Notes: a model not told the origin generated them from the letters alone. Shown: positions 21,375 through 31,732, counted from the stretch's first letter. The stretch is 64,000 nt of DNA from Forficula auricularia (GCA_024734495.1 JALMQS010000916.1:1341183-1405182), one strand, 5' to 3'. Numbers and translations are program-made.

Positions 21375-22735
21375 TTTGACTTATCCTAGTATATAAAAAC
21401 ATTTTATTGTAATATTTGTTTTCTGGAAATCAATAAGGGACACAATAAGAAAAACAGCTCATCAAAAAGAATTGTTTGAAGTGGTTTAAGCCGGTATACT
21501 TAAACTCTATAAGGTTGTTATTGTTGTTCTTCGGTGAAAATCAAAATATGTTTAAGCCACTTTTTAATTTTTATTTATTTCAATTTCATTTCTTTGGACA
21601 ATGTAGAATGTATGGTAATAAACGAATAAATAAATGAAAAAATAAATTCGAGAAATATTATTTAACAAATAATTAATGAATAATTTTTAAATTGATTTTT
21701 TTCCACTTCAAGTAAGAAAGAAAATTTCAAATAATAATTAATTCAAATGAAAGATTAAAATTATATCGTAAATTAATTTTCAATTATATATATATATATT
21801 TGAATTACTTCTTTCTTTTTTACGATATTAATTATTCCATTATCTAATTAGAATACTAATTAACGTCTAATAAGTGCACGCGCATTCGTTAAAATATCAT
21901 TCATTCCCTTTCAATACTTTGAAAATCAAAAATGTTCATTAATTGTGAACAAATCAGTCATATTTGAAGATGTAAAATAAACTTGTTTTTTCTTCCTTTT
22001 TTTCTTTAAATGAATTTTAATTTTATACCTATCTAGAGTGTTTTAATTATATTACTTTTGAGTATATATTTCAATTTAAAAACAATTTTAGTTTAGTTAT
22101 AGAAAATTGGAAGGGGAAAAAAATGAAAACATTTTCAAGACGCTTTCTGCAAATCCCAGAATCCTCTATTTAGTTTCATTCAACTCAGATGGCCCTGTGC
22201 CAATCGTTAACTTACAATCATTAGTCAGGGAAACCTTGGTTCAGTTTTTTTATTTAAATGGACCTTATTTTGTCTGTGTGGTACCAAATTTTTCTACGCT
22301 CTAGCTCAAAAACTAATGAAAATATCAACACGAAATTTCATATCTAGTATTGTTGTATTAAGATTAAGAGCGGATTAGATTTTGGTTGAAATCGAACAAA
22401 AAATTAAAGGAGTGGGTTTGTTAAAATTAACATTATAAAATTTTCAAACAAAAATACTAGAAATCTATTTACCTAAAGGAGTCCCATATATTATTTAAAA
22501 GGAGATATTATTAATTGCCAATGACACCAAAATCAAAGGGGGTTCTTTCGTATGGGTTATAAATTATTGTTGCTAAAGGAGTAGGTTCTTGGTGGAACAT
22601 AATTTATAATAAAGTAAAGAAAATTTAAAAAATATAAAATTCTAGGTAGGTTTCACAAACCTTTATATTTTTTAAATTGTCTTTAATTTATTATAAATTA
22701 TTTTATTAAATATTGAGTATAAGATAGAGAGATGG
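21375..22735. other. AT-rich sequence without recognised gene
   Basis: Mostly A+T-rich text with short reading frames. From about 22490 to 22620 there are loosely repeated phrases on the order of 80 bases. Nothing I can name. Confidence 0.35.
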
Positions 22736-23074
22736 CAGGTGTATGGTAAAGTTATATGGATGGCCACACCAGTTAAATTTTCTAAGGCATTTGGTTCTTG
22801 AATCATTTAAAGTATGAACTCCATATAAAGAGACACACAGATTCTGGTCTGAACAAAATCATGCATGAGGAAAAATACTATGGTCCGGGATTCTCGCTAT
22901 ACCACTTGATTGATGGCATAGTTAGCTAAATTAATTATACATTAATTTACATGATTAAAAATATTGTGTATACCTTCTTATCGTCTTAGTTTTTTTTGTT
23001 TTTGTTTTTTGAATGCCATTGTCCAACAAAAAAATATATTTATTTTGAATTTTTTAAGAATTTTTGAATCCAGT

Positions 23075-23525
23075 AAATCTAATCTGACCAAAAACATAAA
23101 TGTGAAAAAGGGGCCAAGTTCGGTACCAACGGCTTCGCCGACAAAATAGTTGAGATCTAAACGGGTACCAAGTTCCATAGCAGTTACTTAAACCATAGCT
23201 ATAGGGATATTAAATTTATAACTCTGCAAGTTATAATAGTCAATAAATTTACGTTTTTATTTAATACAAGCTTAAAATTTATCTAAGTTGTTCTTATTTT
23301 ATACTACAAACAATTTAGTTGGTTATAAAACTTGCCAAGTTATAAATTAAATATCAAAGAACGTAATAATTTTTTTTAAATCAATTGAAGAACGTTGTTC
23401 ATCCCTGTAGCTATGATTTAAGCAACTGCTATGGAACTTGGTACTCGTTTAGATATCAACTCTTTTGTCCGCGAAGCCGATGGTACCGAATTGGCCCCTT
23501 ATTCACATTTATGTTTTTAGTCAGA
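23075..23525. mobile_element. Inverted-repeat element with GTACCAAGTTCCATAGCAG arms
   Basis: Two arms of about 130 bases (23078-23207 and about 23395-23525) share GACCAAAAACATAAATGTG, GGTACCAACGGCTTCG, TAGTTGAGATCTAAACGGGT and TTCCATAGCAGTTACTTAAA in inverted order around an AT-rich centre. Part of the right arm recurs at 6510-6550. Non-coding; no clear target duplication. Confidence 0.65.
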
Positions 23526-23639
23526 TATCATTAATTTTTGAAAAGTTTTATCCTTTAATTTATCTAAAGAATTACATTTAAACATTTATATTAATAATAA
23601 TTAAATAAAAATAAATTTAATAAAATATCTGTTAAAAGC

Positions 23640-24199
23640 CCTGTTGGTTTTTCATAAATTTCACCCCTTCATTTTGGACCCCGAAAAAGGGAAAGTTTTG
23701 GTTTTTCAATTTCCTCCTTTATTAATGTTCCAACCTTTACCAGTATGGCAAATTTCAGAATTCTAGCTTGATTGTATTTTCACTATATGTTAATTAAGCC
23801 TCTAATCAATTTCACCTCTTCATTTTAGCTCCTAAAAAAAGGAAAGTTTCGCATTTTCGATTTTTTCCTTTAAGTGTAGCCCAAACTCTACCAGTATGCC
23901 AAATTTCAGCATTCTAGGATTAGCGGAAGTACTTTAGGTTTTTGATATGTCAGTCAGTCAGTGTTAAAAATGTTACTTTTCAGAGCTTAATAATTCAAGA
24001 ACTATAATAGATTTATTCATGATTCTAGGTGGTCTAGTGAGTCTTATTAGGCATGCAAAATTTCAAGTGTCCAAGTCTAATAGTTTTTGAGTTATAGGGG
24101 GTCGAAAGTAGCTCGAAATGGTTCGTGTAAATATAAGTACACATGGCCGGTGCGTCGCCCGTTTTTCCAAACTTGGCTGACACACTCCCGTGTGTCTAG
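23640..24199 (+). mobile_element. Helitron-like non-autonomous 3' part
   Basis: Two degenerate units of about 150 bases (CACCCCTTCATTTTGGACCC... and CACCTCTTCATTTTAGCTCC...) are followed by GTCAGTCAGTG. The segment ends with the hairpin GACACACTCCCGTGTGTC (24179-24196) running into CTAG (24196-24199). Hairpin plus CTAG is the Helitron 3' signature. The 5' TC end is not identified. Confidence 0.45.
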
Positions 24200-24299
24200 A
24201 TTTTTTATTTCTTAAGAAGAGTGGAATATCAATAAATCATCAACGTTAAGCTAGTAGATTAGTTATTTTTTGAGTAGACTATCCAGTATGTAAAATGGC

Positions 24300-24500
24300 C
24301 ACCTAGTCATGCCCTTTCCTCCCTTGGTCCGGTTTGTTTATAAATTGTCGTTGTGCTATTGCACTGTGCAGCTGAAATAGCGCCGAGATGGCTGAGTGCA
24401 TGCAACGCATTGGTTTGACGGAAATAGCCCACAAGGTCGCCACTTGGCATGTCACCGGCACATCGGCCTCAATTAGGCAGTAGATTACCTACTTTCTCTA
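24300..24500. other. GC-richer island of unknown nature
   Basis: A stretch with GCCGAGATGGCTGAGTGCAT has a tRNA A-box-like look (TGGCTGAGTG), but no B box follows at the right distance. It also holds a 32-codon forward frame from 24387. It could be a decayed SINE head or a piece of an exon. Confidence 0.3.
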
Positions 24501-25275
24501 GATCTTCCATCTTTTGATTTAATTTGAAATACTTTTGCAAAAATCAGAGGTAATGGGGGGGGGGGGGGCTTTGTCTCAATTCAAAATTTGTGGATAGGTT
24601 CATAAATTTATTTTTTATTAGAGATATAAAAATAAATATTATATAGAGCTCAGTATATAAATTATACAATTAGAATAAATTTAAATTTCTTGAAAAATAA
24701 AACTTTATTTATTTTTAAAAATTCGAAAATGAGAGGTAAGGGGGGGGGGCCCTTTGTATCAAACCATCATTTTTGGAGTGGTTCATAAATTTAATTTTTA
24801 TGCGAGATATAAAAATAAACATTATATTCGAGCTCTGTATATAAAATACTATTAGAATAAATTAAAATTTCTTTAAAAGTAAAACTTTATTTTCTTAAAA
24901 AGATCCCAAAATGAGAGGTAAGAGGGACCCTTTGTATCACTTCAGGATTTTTGGAGTTTTTCATAAATTTAATTTTTAGGAGAGATATAAAAATAAAAAT
25001 ATTATATTCGATCTTGGTATATAAAAAACTATTAGAATAAATTAAAATTTCTTTAAAAGGAAAACATTATTTTCTTAAAAAAATGCGAAAATGAGAGGTA
25101 AGGCGGGACCCTTGTGTCACTTCACCATTTTTGGAAGGTTTCATAAATTTAATTTTTATGAGAGATAAAAAAATAAATATTATATAACGGTAAATCACTC
25201 GTATCCATAATAAGCATTAATTAACAGGAATAGCGGGGAATTGGACAAAAATTAAAAACAGAGTTTTTATTGAAT

Positions 25276-25319
25276 GGGCCAGACGTTTCGTCGATTAGTT
25301 TCGACTTCCTCAGTGGCTC
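25276..25319 (-). ncRNA. Hammerhead motif, left arm, intact core
   Basis: Minus strand: stem I GCCA/TGGC, core CTGAGGA (25313-25307; position 7 is free to vary), stem II GTCG/CGAC with an 8-base loop, then GAAACGTC. Stem III is the self-complementary ACGU without a loop, so it would work best between two molecules. All invariant core bases present. Confidence 0.7.
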
Positions 25320-25586
25320 ATTCTATCACTCTTTGTCAAAGGACAATTCCACTACGCGACGAAACATCCTTTAATCTTTTTTATTATTTTAACTACAATA
25401 CATTGTTGGCTTAGGCCTCAATTGCTCAACAATCTTGAACTTTTTAATTGTTCAAGTGTAAAAAAGTTCAAGATTGTTGAGCAATTGAGGCCTAAGAAAA
25501 CAATGTATTGTAGTTAAAATAATAAAAAAGATTAAAGGATGTTTCGTCACGTAGTGGAATTGTCTTTTGACAAAGAGTGATAGAAT

Positions 25587-25630
25587 GAGCCACTGAGGAA
25601 GTCGAAATTAATCGACGAAACGTCTGGCCC
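25587..25630 (+). ncRNA. Hammerhead motif, right arm, intact core
   Basis: Plus-strand twin of the motif at 25276-25319: GAGCCA, CTGAGGA (25593-25599), stem II GTCG/CGAC, GAAACGTC (25617-25624), TGGCCC. The two differ by one base in the stem II loop. Confidence 0.7.
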
Positions 25631-26537
25631 ATTCAATAAAAACTCTGTTTTTAATTTTTGTCCGATTCCCTGCTATTCCTGTTAATTAATAAATATTATA
25701 TTTGAGCTATGTATATAAAATACTATTAGAATAAATTAAATTTTCTTTAAAAGCAAAACTTTATTTTATTAAAAAAAAATCCGAAAATGAGAGGTAAGAG
25801 TGGGATTTATTCTAATAGTATTCTAATATAATATGTATTTTTATATCACTCATAAAAATTAAATTCATGAACCCTTCCAAAAATGGTGAAGTGATACAAA
25901 GGGTCTCTCCCTTAACTCTCATTTTAGGATTTTTTTAAGAAAATAAAGTTTTACTTTTAAAGAAAATTTAATTTATTCTAATAGTTAGTATTTTATATAC
26001 AGAGCTCGAATATATAATTTATTTTTATATCTCTCATAAAAATTAAATAAAAAATCCTGAAGTGGTACCCCCTTACCTCCCTTTTTCGGATTTTTTTAAG
26101 AAAATAAAGTTTTACTTTTATGGGAATTTTAATTTATTCCAATATTATATTATAGACAGATCTCGAATATAATATTTTTTTTATATCTCTGCAAAAAATT
26201 AAATTTTTTAACCTCTCCAAAAAATGTGAAGTGATGGTAAGGGTCCCCCTTACCTCTCATTTTCGGAATTTTTCTAAGAAAATGAAGTTTTACTTTTCAA
26301 GGAATTTTAATTTATTCTAATAGTATTTTATATACAGAGCTCGAATATAATATTTATTTTTATATCTGGCCTAAAAATTAAATTTATGAACCACTCAAAA
26401 AATGGTGAATAGATACAAAGGGTCTCTCCCCTTACCTCTCATTTTCGGATTTTTCTAAGAAAATAAAGTTTTACGTGGATATCGATGAGGCAGTCCAAAA
26501 AAAGGAAGAAGATAATTTACACTATATTTTTATTCAT

Positions 26538-26583
26538 AAAACCGACGTTTCGGAGGCTATTATCCCTCCTTCTTCAGGGTTGT
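26538..26583 (-). ncRNA. Hammerhead motif, left arm, intact core
   Basis: Minus strand: ACAACC, CTGAAGA (26577-26571), stem II GGAGG/CCTCC, GAAACGTC, GGTTTT. Stem I pairs AACC with GGTT. Core complete; stem III is loopless ACGU. Confidence 0.7.
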
Positions 26584-26766
26584 GAAAAGTCAGTGAAAGA
26601 AATCCAATGCGACATTCCTCTCTGTCTCCTCTTTCAGTGGCTGTAACAATAATATTATAACTACATTTTAATTCTGCTGAGAATGATATACAAGATATTA
26701 TTGTTACTGCCACAGAAAGAGGAGACAGAGGGGAATGTCGCATTGGATTTCCTTCACTGACTTTTC

Positions 26767-26810
26767 AAAACCCTGAAGAAGGAGGGAATAGCCTCCGAAA
26801 CGTCGGTTTT
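26767..26810 (+). ncRNA. Hammerhead motif, right arm, intact core
   Basis: AAAACC (26767-26772), CTGAAGA (26773-26779), stem II GGAGG/CCTCC with a 6-base loop, GAAACGTC (26797-26804), GGTTTT (26805-26810). Stem I is a perfect six-pair helix, and the predicted cut is after GUC. This is the best preserved copy of this family in the window. Confidence 0.75.
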
Positions 26811-27539
26811 ATGAATAAAGAGATAGTGTAAATTATCTTCTTCTTTTTTGGACTGCTTCATCGATAATCGATATCCACTTAATTCACTTATCAGCTCGTC
26901 TCCAAAAAATACTCCAATCTTATAAAGTTTTACTTTTAAAGAAATTTTAATTTATTCTAATAGTAATTTATATACAGAGCTCTAATATAATATTTATTTT
27001 TATATCTCTCATAAAAATTAAATTTATCAACCCTTCCAAAAATGGTGAAGTGACACTAAGGGTCCCCCCTTACCTACATTTTTGAATTTTTCTAAGAAAA
27101 TAAAGTTTTACTTTTAAAGAAATTTTAATTTATTCTAATAGTATTTTATATACAGAGCTCGAATACAATATTTATTTTTATATCTCGCCTAAAAATTAAA
27201 TTTATGAACAACTCCAAAAATAGTGAATAGATACAAAGGGTCCCCCCCCCCTTACCTCTCATTTTCGCATTTTTTTTTTAAAGAAAATAAAGTTTTACTT
27301 TTAAAGTAATTTTAATTAATTCTAATAGTATTTTAAATACAGAGCTCGAATATATAATTTATTATTATATCTCTCATAAAAATTAAATTAAAAAATCCTG
27401 AAGTGGTACCCCCTTACCTCTCATTTTCTGATTTTTTTTTAAGAAAATAAGGTTTTACTTTTAAAGTAATTTTAAATTTATTCTAATAGTATTTTATATA
27501 CAGACCTCGAATATATTTCTATAGCTTAAGACCTATATT

Positions 27540-28060
27540 TATTTATTTATTACAGTTTAAAGAGCGCCTCGACTGCGTGGTCATTTGCGCCACAGATATT
27601 AAATGCGTTACATTTTCAATTTTTAAATTTCTTTTACATGTTTGGTTTTATAGTTAAATATAAAAGTGAGAACTCAGATATTATCATAAATGTTAATGAC
27701 TCTCAAAAATCGAACAAATTATCATATCCTTCCTCATTTTCGAGTATTTGTTTTAAGTCTTTGTTCCCCATTGAATGACATTTTCTTTCCCTTGCGTAAA
27801 TTGGGCATTCCACTAATACATGATTTACATTTATCCTAACTTTGCAAGCTGGACATATCGGTGGGTCATCCTTGTTCATTAGATGGCCGTGGGTGAATAA
27901 GCAATGACCCAATCTTAGGCGGGTCAATTTAACTTGCTCTTTTCTACTTAGATCTGAAGCTGATATGGAACCAATGATGGGTTTTATCATCTTTAAATAG
28001 TTATTAGTAACTTTTTCCCATTCTAGCTTCCAGTTACCTATATATATCCTTTTGTCTATA
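27540..28060 (-). pseudogene. LINE 3' end with CCHC tail domain
   Basis: The minus-strand frame (27990-27703) reads LTRLRLGHCLFTHGHLM, then CPACKVRINVNHVLVECP: the C-x2-C-x7-H-x4-C zinc-binding motif that ends polyproteins of RNase-H-bearing LINEs (Jockey/I/R1 group). The stop is at 27703. The 3' UTR has GCGCCTCGACTGCGTGGTC and ends in (AAAT)n at about 27535-27555. Only the last ~95 codons remain, with a 5' break near 28060. Confidence 0.75.
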
Positions 28061-28189
28061 ATAAAAAATATTTTCTTTGTTCATCGAATTCATGAATTTG
28101 GCCTAATATTGCATATTTCTAGAAATAGGTAATTTCACAATTTAGGCGAATATGTGTTTGAAAAAATAATAAATAAATAAAATCATTTA

Positions 28190-28420
28190 ATATAGTCTAT
28201 ACTCTATACCATTGGCGATTCAAAGATCTTTTTATTAGATAATATGTTCGATTTAATGTCAAACGGCTTTTATCTTTCATTGAGATCGAATCCCAGTGCC
28301 AAATCGCAATCTGGCCACTATTGGCTATCCTTTGAGACGAAGCTCTTTTGACATTTAATTAAAAATATTTCTTTTTTTTTCTCTTTTTATTAAATTAAAT
28401 GTTGTGGTGTTTAAGGAATC
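28190..28420. other. Unassigned spacer
   Basis: Contains GAGATCGAATCCCAGTGCC, faintly like a tRNA B box, but no A box is found at the proper distance. No gene. Confidence 0.3.
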
Positions 28421-28690
28421 CAATATGGCCCGCGAAGCCAGGGTACTATTTCAGTCGATGTTAGGACCATAATCCAAAACGCCTGGAAATGTTTTTACTC
28501 CCTCCGCATTCTTCTCAGTTCAAAAGTGGTAAATTGTCCGTACAAGATACTTTTATTTAAAACTATCATCCCCTTCCCCTTGTCATTTATAGATTCGAGT
28601 CTTGGCCATTAACAAATCATGACGAGTAATCTCTTTTGAGATTTGAGAGAAAAATACTTAGAGTAATCATTGGTCTTAGGACCAACTTTC
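28420..28690 (+). pseudogene. RTE-type RT thumb fragment
   Basis: Forward frames give CFYSLRILLSSKVVNCPYKI, LLFKTII, then after a shift YRFESWPLTNHDE and LLRFERKILRVIIGLRT. This is the post-catalytic region of RTE-like RTs (LYKTLIRPVLTYGSE-type block, then RKILR). One frameshift and at least one stop. Confidence 0.6.
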
Positions 28691-29040
28691 GACATGGCGG
28701 CGGACACATACAAAATAACAAACACATACAAAATAAAAATCTAGGCCATTCGAACAAACTCAACCAAATTTTGTATACATAATCAGCTGGGCCCCGGAAC
28801 AAAAACAAACCACTCAAAATGAGAGGGTGGAGGTCAAAAATGAAAATCTAGGCCCTTCGACCATACTCAACCAAATTTTGTATACATAACCAGTGGGCTA
28901 TCAGAAGACTAAAAATGCAAAAAGCATCTCAATATAGGGGGAGGGGGGTTGTACGGTCAAAAATTTAAAATCTAGGCCATTGTACCAAACTCAACCAGAA
29001 GTGTATGGTTAAGTCAAGTGGATGGCCACATCAGAAGGTG
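28690..29040 (-). repeat. Tandem copy of the 3000-3575 repeat end
   Basis: About three units of roughly 110-130 bases contain AACTCAACCAAATTTTGTAT and AAAATCTAGGCC..., ending GTCAAGTGGATGGCCACATC. It is the reverse of the sequence near 3000-3200, here tandemly repeated. Confidence 0.6.
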
Positions 29041-29480
29041 TCAATTTATTTTTATATATTTTTATTTTCAATTAGTTTTTTTAAACTATGTATTTTAATG
29101 TTTTCAAATAGATGTACAAACTCTCTTATACGCATGCTAATAAACACATCAAAAGGATTTTATTTCTACTAGTGGGAAAATAACATTTAAATATTTACTT
29201 TTCGATGTCGACTAATTTTGTTTATTTGAATATCTCTCCATTAATTTAAAGCGGCAGCCAATGTTTTTTTTTATCATCTAGCAATTTGAATGCAAAATTT
29301 AAATGAAGAAATATTATAAATAAAGGCAAAGTTGATGTGGTCTTGCTTAAATTTGCTCCTATACAGGGGGGATTACAAAAAACGCGTTGATAAGGTACCG
29401 AAATTATGGGAAATAGTTTTGGGACGCATCGCTTATTGTAGTCTCAATCGAAAATTCTTATGGTAACTGGATAAAACCAT
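29041..29480. other. AT-rich sequence, nothing recognised
   Basis: No gene or repeat end that I can support. Confidence 0.4.
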
Positions 29481-29484
29481 AGTC

Positions 29485-29799
29485 TTGAGTTGTTCTGATG
29501 CAGTTATATTGAGCTGGTATATAGGAAAAACAGAACGAAATTTAAACACACATATTTCGGAACACAGAATTTTTAAAGGAGGTTCAGGTGATAGTACAAT
29601 TGCAAACCATTTAATCTCTGAGAAACATTGTTTTCTAGACGAATCAAATATTAAATTAATTAGATCAGAACACGATCCCCTAAAAATCAGTATCTTCGGA
29701 TTGTTAGAAATTTTAAAATCATATAATAACGCACCAGAAAAATTCTTAACTCTGAAAATCGAAATTTCAGAAAGCCGTATCTTAAAAATAACATATTAA
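29485..29799 (+). pseudogene. Penelope GIY-YIG endonuclease relic
   Basis: The frame has WYIGKTERNLNTHISEH, the YIG plus conserved Arg region of the GIY-YIG nuclease, then ANHLISEKHCF (the His block), IKLIRSEHDPLKIS and LLEILKSYN. The preceding KC-x2-C block is missing and the GIY half is not readable. The parallel copy at 41197-41517 has the same block order. 5'-truncated; inactive. Confidence 0.7.
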
Positions 29800-29928
29800 A
29801 AACCCCAATACCACCACCTACAGCTAAAAAATGAAACAAGTATAAACGGTGAATCATAATTTGACCAGACCACATGTAAATCTCACTTACCATTCATACA
29901 TTAATTCCTGTGAATTAATTGTAATAGA

Positions 29929-29963
29929 CTGATGAAGAGGGCAAAGCTCTCGATACTATAGTC
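29929..29963 (+). ncRNA. Minimal hammerhead motif, A14 changed
   Basis: CTGATGA (29929-29935), stem II GAGGGC/GCTCTC with an AAA loop, then GATAC instead of GAAAC, loop TATA, GTC. The 2-pair stem III with a 4-base loop is the Penelope-type minimal form. The A-to-T change in the GAA block should abolish cleavage. Confidence 0.7.
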
Positions 29964-30109
29964 TCGTTATAAATAAATTAAAAATGTATAATTCCAGCAG
30001 AAGACACACTCTATTATTGTCTCCTTCAATTTATAAAAATTATGCTACTCTCGGAAAAAAACTTTCAATTTAATTTGTAAGTTAAATACATAGGTGTTTT
30101 TTTTTTAAT

Positions 30110-30790
30110 GCAATTGATACAAGAAGGTGTGCACCAGTAAAGATGCAGGCCCTATGGATCTCGAAAGACCCTTGCATTACCGAAGAGAAGGGGAAGTTTA
30201 TTAAGTGAGAAGGTGGAGGTGTTTATGCATCCGGGTTTTGAAGGTTTGAAGATTATAAGCACTGGGGAAGATGGAGGCTGGGAGAGAGTTTCAGTTCTTT
30301 GAAGTCATGGGGATATACGTATTGGCGAATGAAGTGGTCCGGCACTTTTCTAATTTGACCGCAAAAAGAGTGTTGGGAGTCGGCAAAACGCGTGCTACGC
30401 GCAAATCATGCTTTGGAGGGGAATTACTGATTTTGTCTCATCAGAGCACCTGCCGTGATAGTATCTATAGAAAAGGGAAAGGGCAGAGACATTTCTTCGA
30501 TGAGCTAGTGAGTCGAGGGAGTCGGTGAGGGTAGAAATCTGACGTCTCGTTTCTGAATTGCATTCAGGGTAGCAATAGAATATTTAGAGGGTTCTCTCCA
30601 TAGATGAGAGCCGTATTCGAGACAGGGGCGGACTTGGGCCTTGTAGATAGTGAGAAGATGTAGGGGCGTGAAAAATCGCTTGGACCTGAATAAGTGGCCA
30701 ATCTTCCTTGCTGCAGATTTAGCCACAGAGGAGATGTGTTCATTCCAAGAGAGGTCAGATGAGACTGTGTTGCTTATCAGTTGAAAAGTT
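30110..30790 (-). pseudogene. LINE RT thumb, tail and 3' UTR
   Basis: The minus-strand frame 30726-30505 reads AKSAARKIGHLFRSKRFF, TPLHLLTIYKAQVRPCLEYG, SHLWREPSKYSIATLNAIQK: the region after the RT catalytic core in Jockey/CR1-like LINEs. After a stop the tail continues downstream in another frame (blocks KCRTTSFANTY, NSLPASIFPS, NLQTFKTRMH), followed by a 3' UTR and an A-rich end near 30110. The same 3' part is at 9566-9930. Catalytic YxDD motif not present. Confidence 0.7.
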
Positions 30791-30974
30791 TCGGCTTAAA
30801 CCATCTAAATTAAACATGAATGAGAATATATAATCCCATCCGATTGCACTTCTTATTTTCATTTATGAAACACTTAATAGGCAGAACAAGAATCGAAAAA
30901 TGGTGGTCATTGTTTTTGAGAAAAAATTAAGCATATATAGATATACACTGTACAGGTATCCCAGTCACAATTAA

Positions 30975-31115
30975 TCCTTATCATACAATCGACTTTCCCT
31001 TTATTTCGGTGTGTTTTACGCTAACGACGACATTATGCACGTGGTGAATGTTTATCGAAGTTAGTAAAAAAAACATTCCGATGAATTGATAACCTCCTCC
31101 TTTTTTGAAGTCAGT
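30975..31115 (-). repeat. CGACTTC foldback family, end fragment
   Basis: Only the outer end remains: GATAACCTCCTCCTTTTTTG followed by AAGTCAGTTAAAA, with the adjoining AACATTCCGATGAATT. Confidence 0.55.
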
Positions 31116-31116
31116 T

Positions 31117-31620
31117 AAAAATAGTAAATAGGGAGTGTTAACATCTGAAAAGAGTAGTGTGCCCATTGACAGAAGAAGAATGAATGGACAAGAAGGGCTG
31201 AAGCTTGCACCCCTCAGCCGCCCACGCAATGAGCCTGGCCCGGTCGATAGTCTCTCCGGCGACATGCGCCCATGCACCCATGCACACCCCCAATGGATCA
31301 CCTTGCGTTAGACATTCCAGACCAAACATGGAAAACACCGTTTCCAGATGTTCATCATTTGCCACGACCTATATTCCAGATTCATCAGCTGATTTCGCAC
31401 AATCCATTGCACGAAATGCCAAGGCCAGTGGACGAGACAAACACGCTTATTATAGAATGAGAGAAAGTAAAAAATGTATAGAAAGAGAAAGTTCTAATAA
31501 GTGTTATCAATATATTAGAAGAAATTTTCTCTTCGGAGAGAGACCGACTGGTACAAATTTTAATTGATATGTGATGGAAAGGCAGCCCAAGGATAGTGAA
31601 AAAATTATCCCAAATAAAAT
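31117..31620 (+). repeat. Duplicated non-LTR-like block, copy 1
   Basis: AGTAAATAGGGAGTGTTAAC, GCCCATTGACAGAAGAAGAA and CTCAGCCGCCCACGC recur at 33110-33260 in the same orientation, so this is a dispersed repeat. The coding frames here on both strands (up to 120 codons) have no recognised family and are not shared between the two copies. Confidence 0.45.
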
Positions 31621-31651
31621 AGATTAATAGACATTCATTTTTTCCCCACTC

Positions 31652-31694
31652 AAAAACCAACGTTTCGGATGTTTTCCCCCTTCTTCAGGGTTTA
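31652..31694 (-). ncRNA. Hammerhead motif with GUU cleavage site
   Basis: Minus strand: TAAACC, CTGAAGA (31688-31682), weak stem II, GAAACGTT, GGTTTT. Stem I pairs AAACC with GGTTT. The core is intact, the site is GUU rather than GUC, and stem II has only two sure pairs. It stands alone; its element boundaries are not clear. Confidence 0.5.
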
Positions 31695-31732
31695 AAGGGG
31701 GATATTGAAGGAAAAAATACAAGATGACAATT

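Larger units (their letters stand above)
25186..25687. mobile_element. Hammerhead palindrome with 14-base duplication
   Basis: A 502-base insertion in the satellite, flanked by AATAAATATTATAT (25172-25185, 25688-25701). The element is an almost complete inverted repeat: arms run from TTAATTAACAGGAATAGC and TTTTTATTGAATGGGCC inward to GATTGTTGAGCAATTGAGG near the centre (about 25447). Each arm holds one hammerhead motif, pointing outward. No coding capacity. Confidence 0.85.
26475..26921. mobile_element. Hammerhead palindrome with 12-base duplication
   Basis: A 447-base insertion in the satellite flanked by ATAAAGTTTTAC (26463-26474, 26922-26933). Arms share GGATATCGATGAGGCAGTCC, AGATAATTTACACTAT, AAACCGACGTTTCGGAGGC, AAATCCAATGCGACATTCC and CTGTCTCCTCTTTCAGTGGC. 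The right end has an extra CTTATCAGCTCGTCTCC tail. Relatives lie at 11680-12840 and 15240-15560. Confidence 0.85.
24510..27520. repeat. ~180-base satellite in a giant inverted repeat
   Basis: Five units in forward orientation are marked by GAGAGGTAAG-type motifs at about 24546, 24731, 24913, 25093 and 25789. Seven reversed units are marked by CTTACCTCTC-type motifs at about 25915, 26075, 26252, 26435, 27070, 27252 and 27415. Unit text includes AATAAATTAAAATTTCTTTA, GAGCTCTGTATATAAA and TTCATAAATTTAATTTTTA. After removing two inserted elements (25186-25687, 26475-26921) the spacing is a regular 165-186 bases. The turn-around point is near 25803. Several units carry G or C homopolymers next to the TACCTCTC motif. 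Confidence 0.85.
29485..30085 (+). mobile_element. Penelope-like 3' part with GIY-YIG and hammerhead
   Basis: Order: degenerate endonuclease frame (29485-29799), spacer, hammerhead motif (29929-29963), inverted-repeat arm CCAGCAGAAGACACACTC, then the element's own 5' leader in reverse (CTACTCTCGG, the complement of CCGAGAGTAG). A 5' leader inverted onto the 3' end is a typical Penelope insertion oddity. The RT domain is absent. Confidence 0.7.

Noticed and set aside
24510..27520. CRISPR-like regular spacing
   Set aside because: Units are ~180 bases, degenerate and without short unique spacers; eukaryotic satellite.
28280..28310. B-box-like GATCGAATCCCAG
   Set aside because: No A box at proper spacing, no A tail, no duplication.
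31205..31567. 120-codon plus-strand frame
   Set aside because: Part of a repeated block whose second copy (33110-33260) does not keep the frame.
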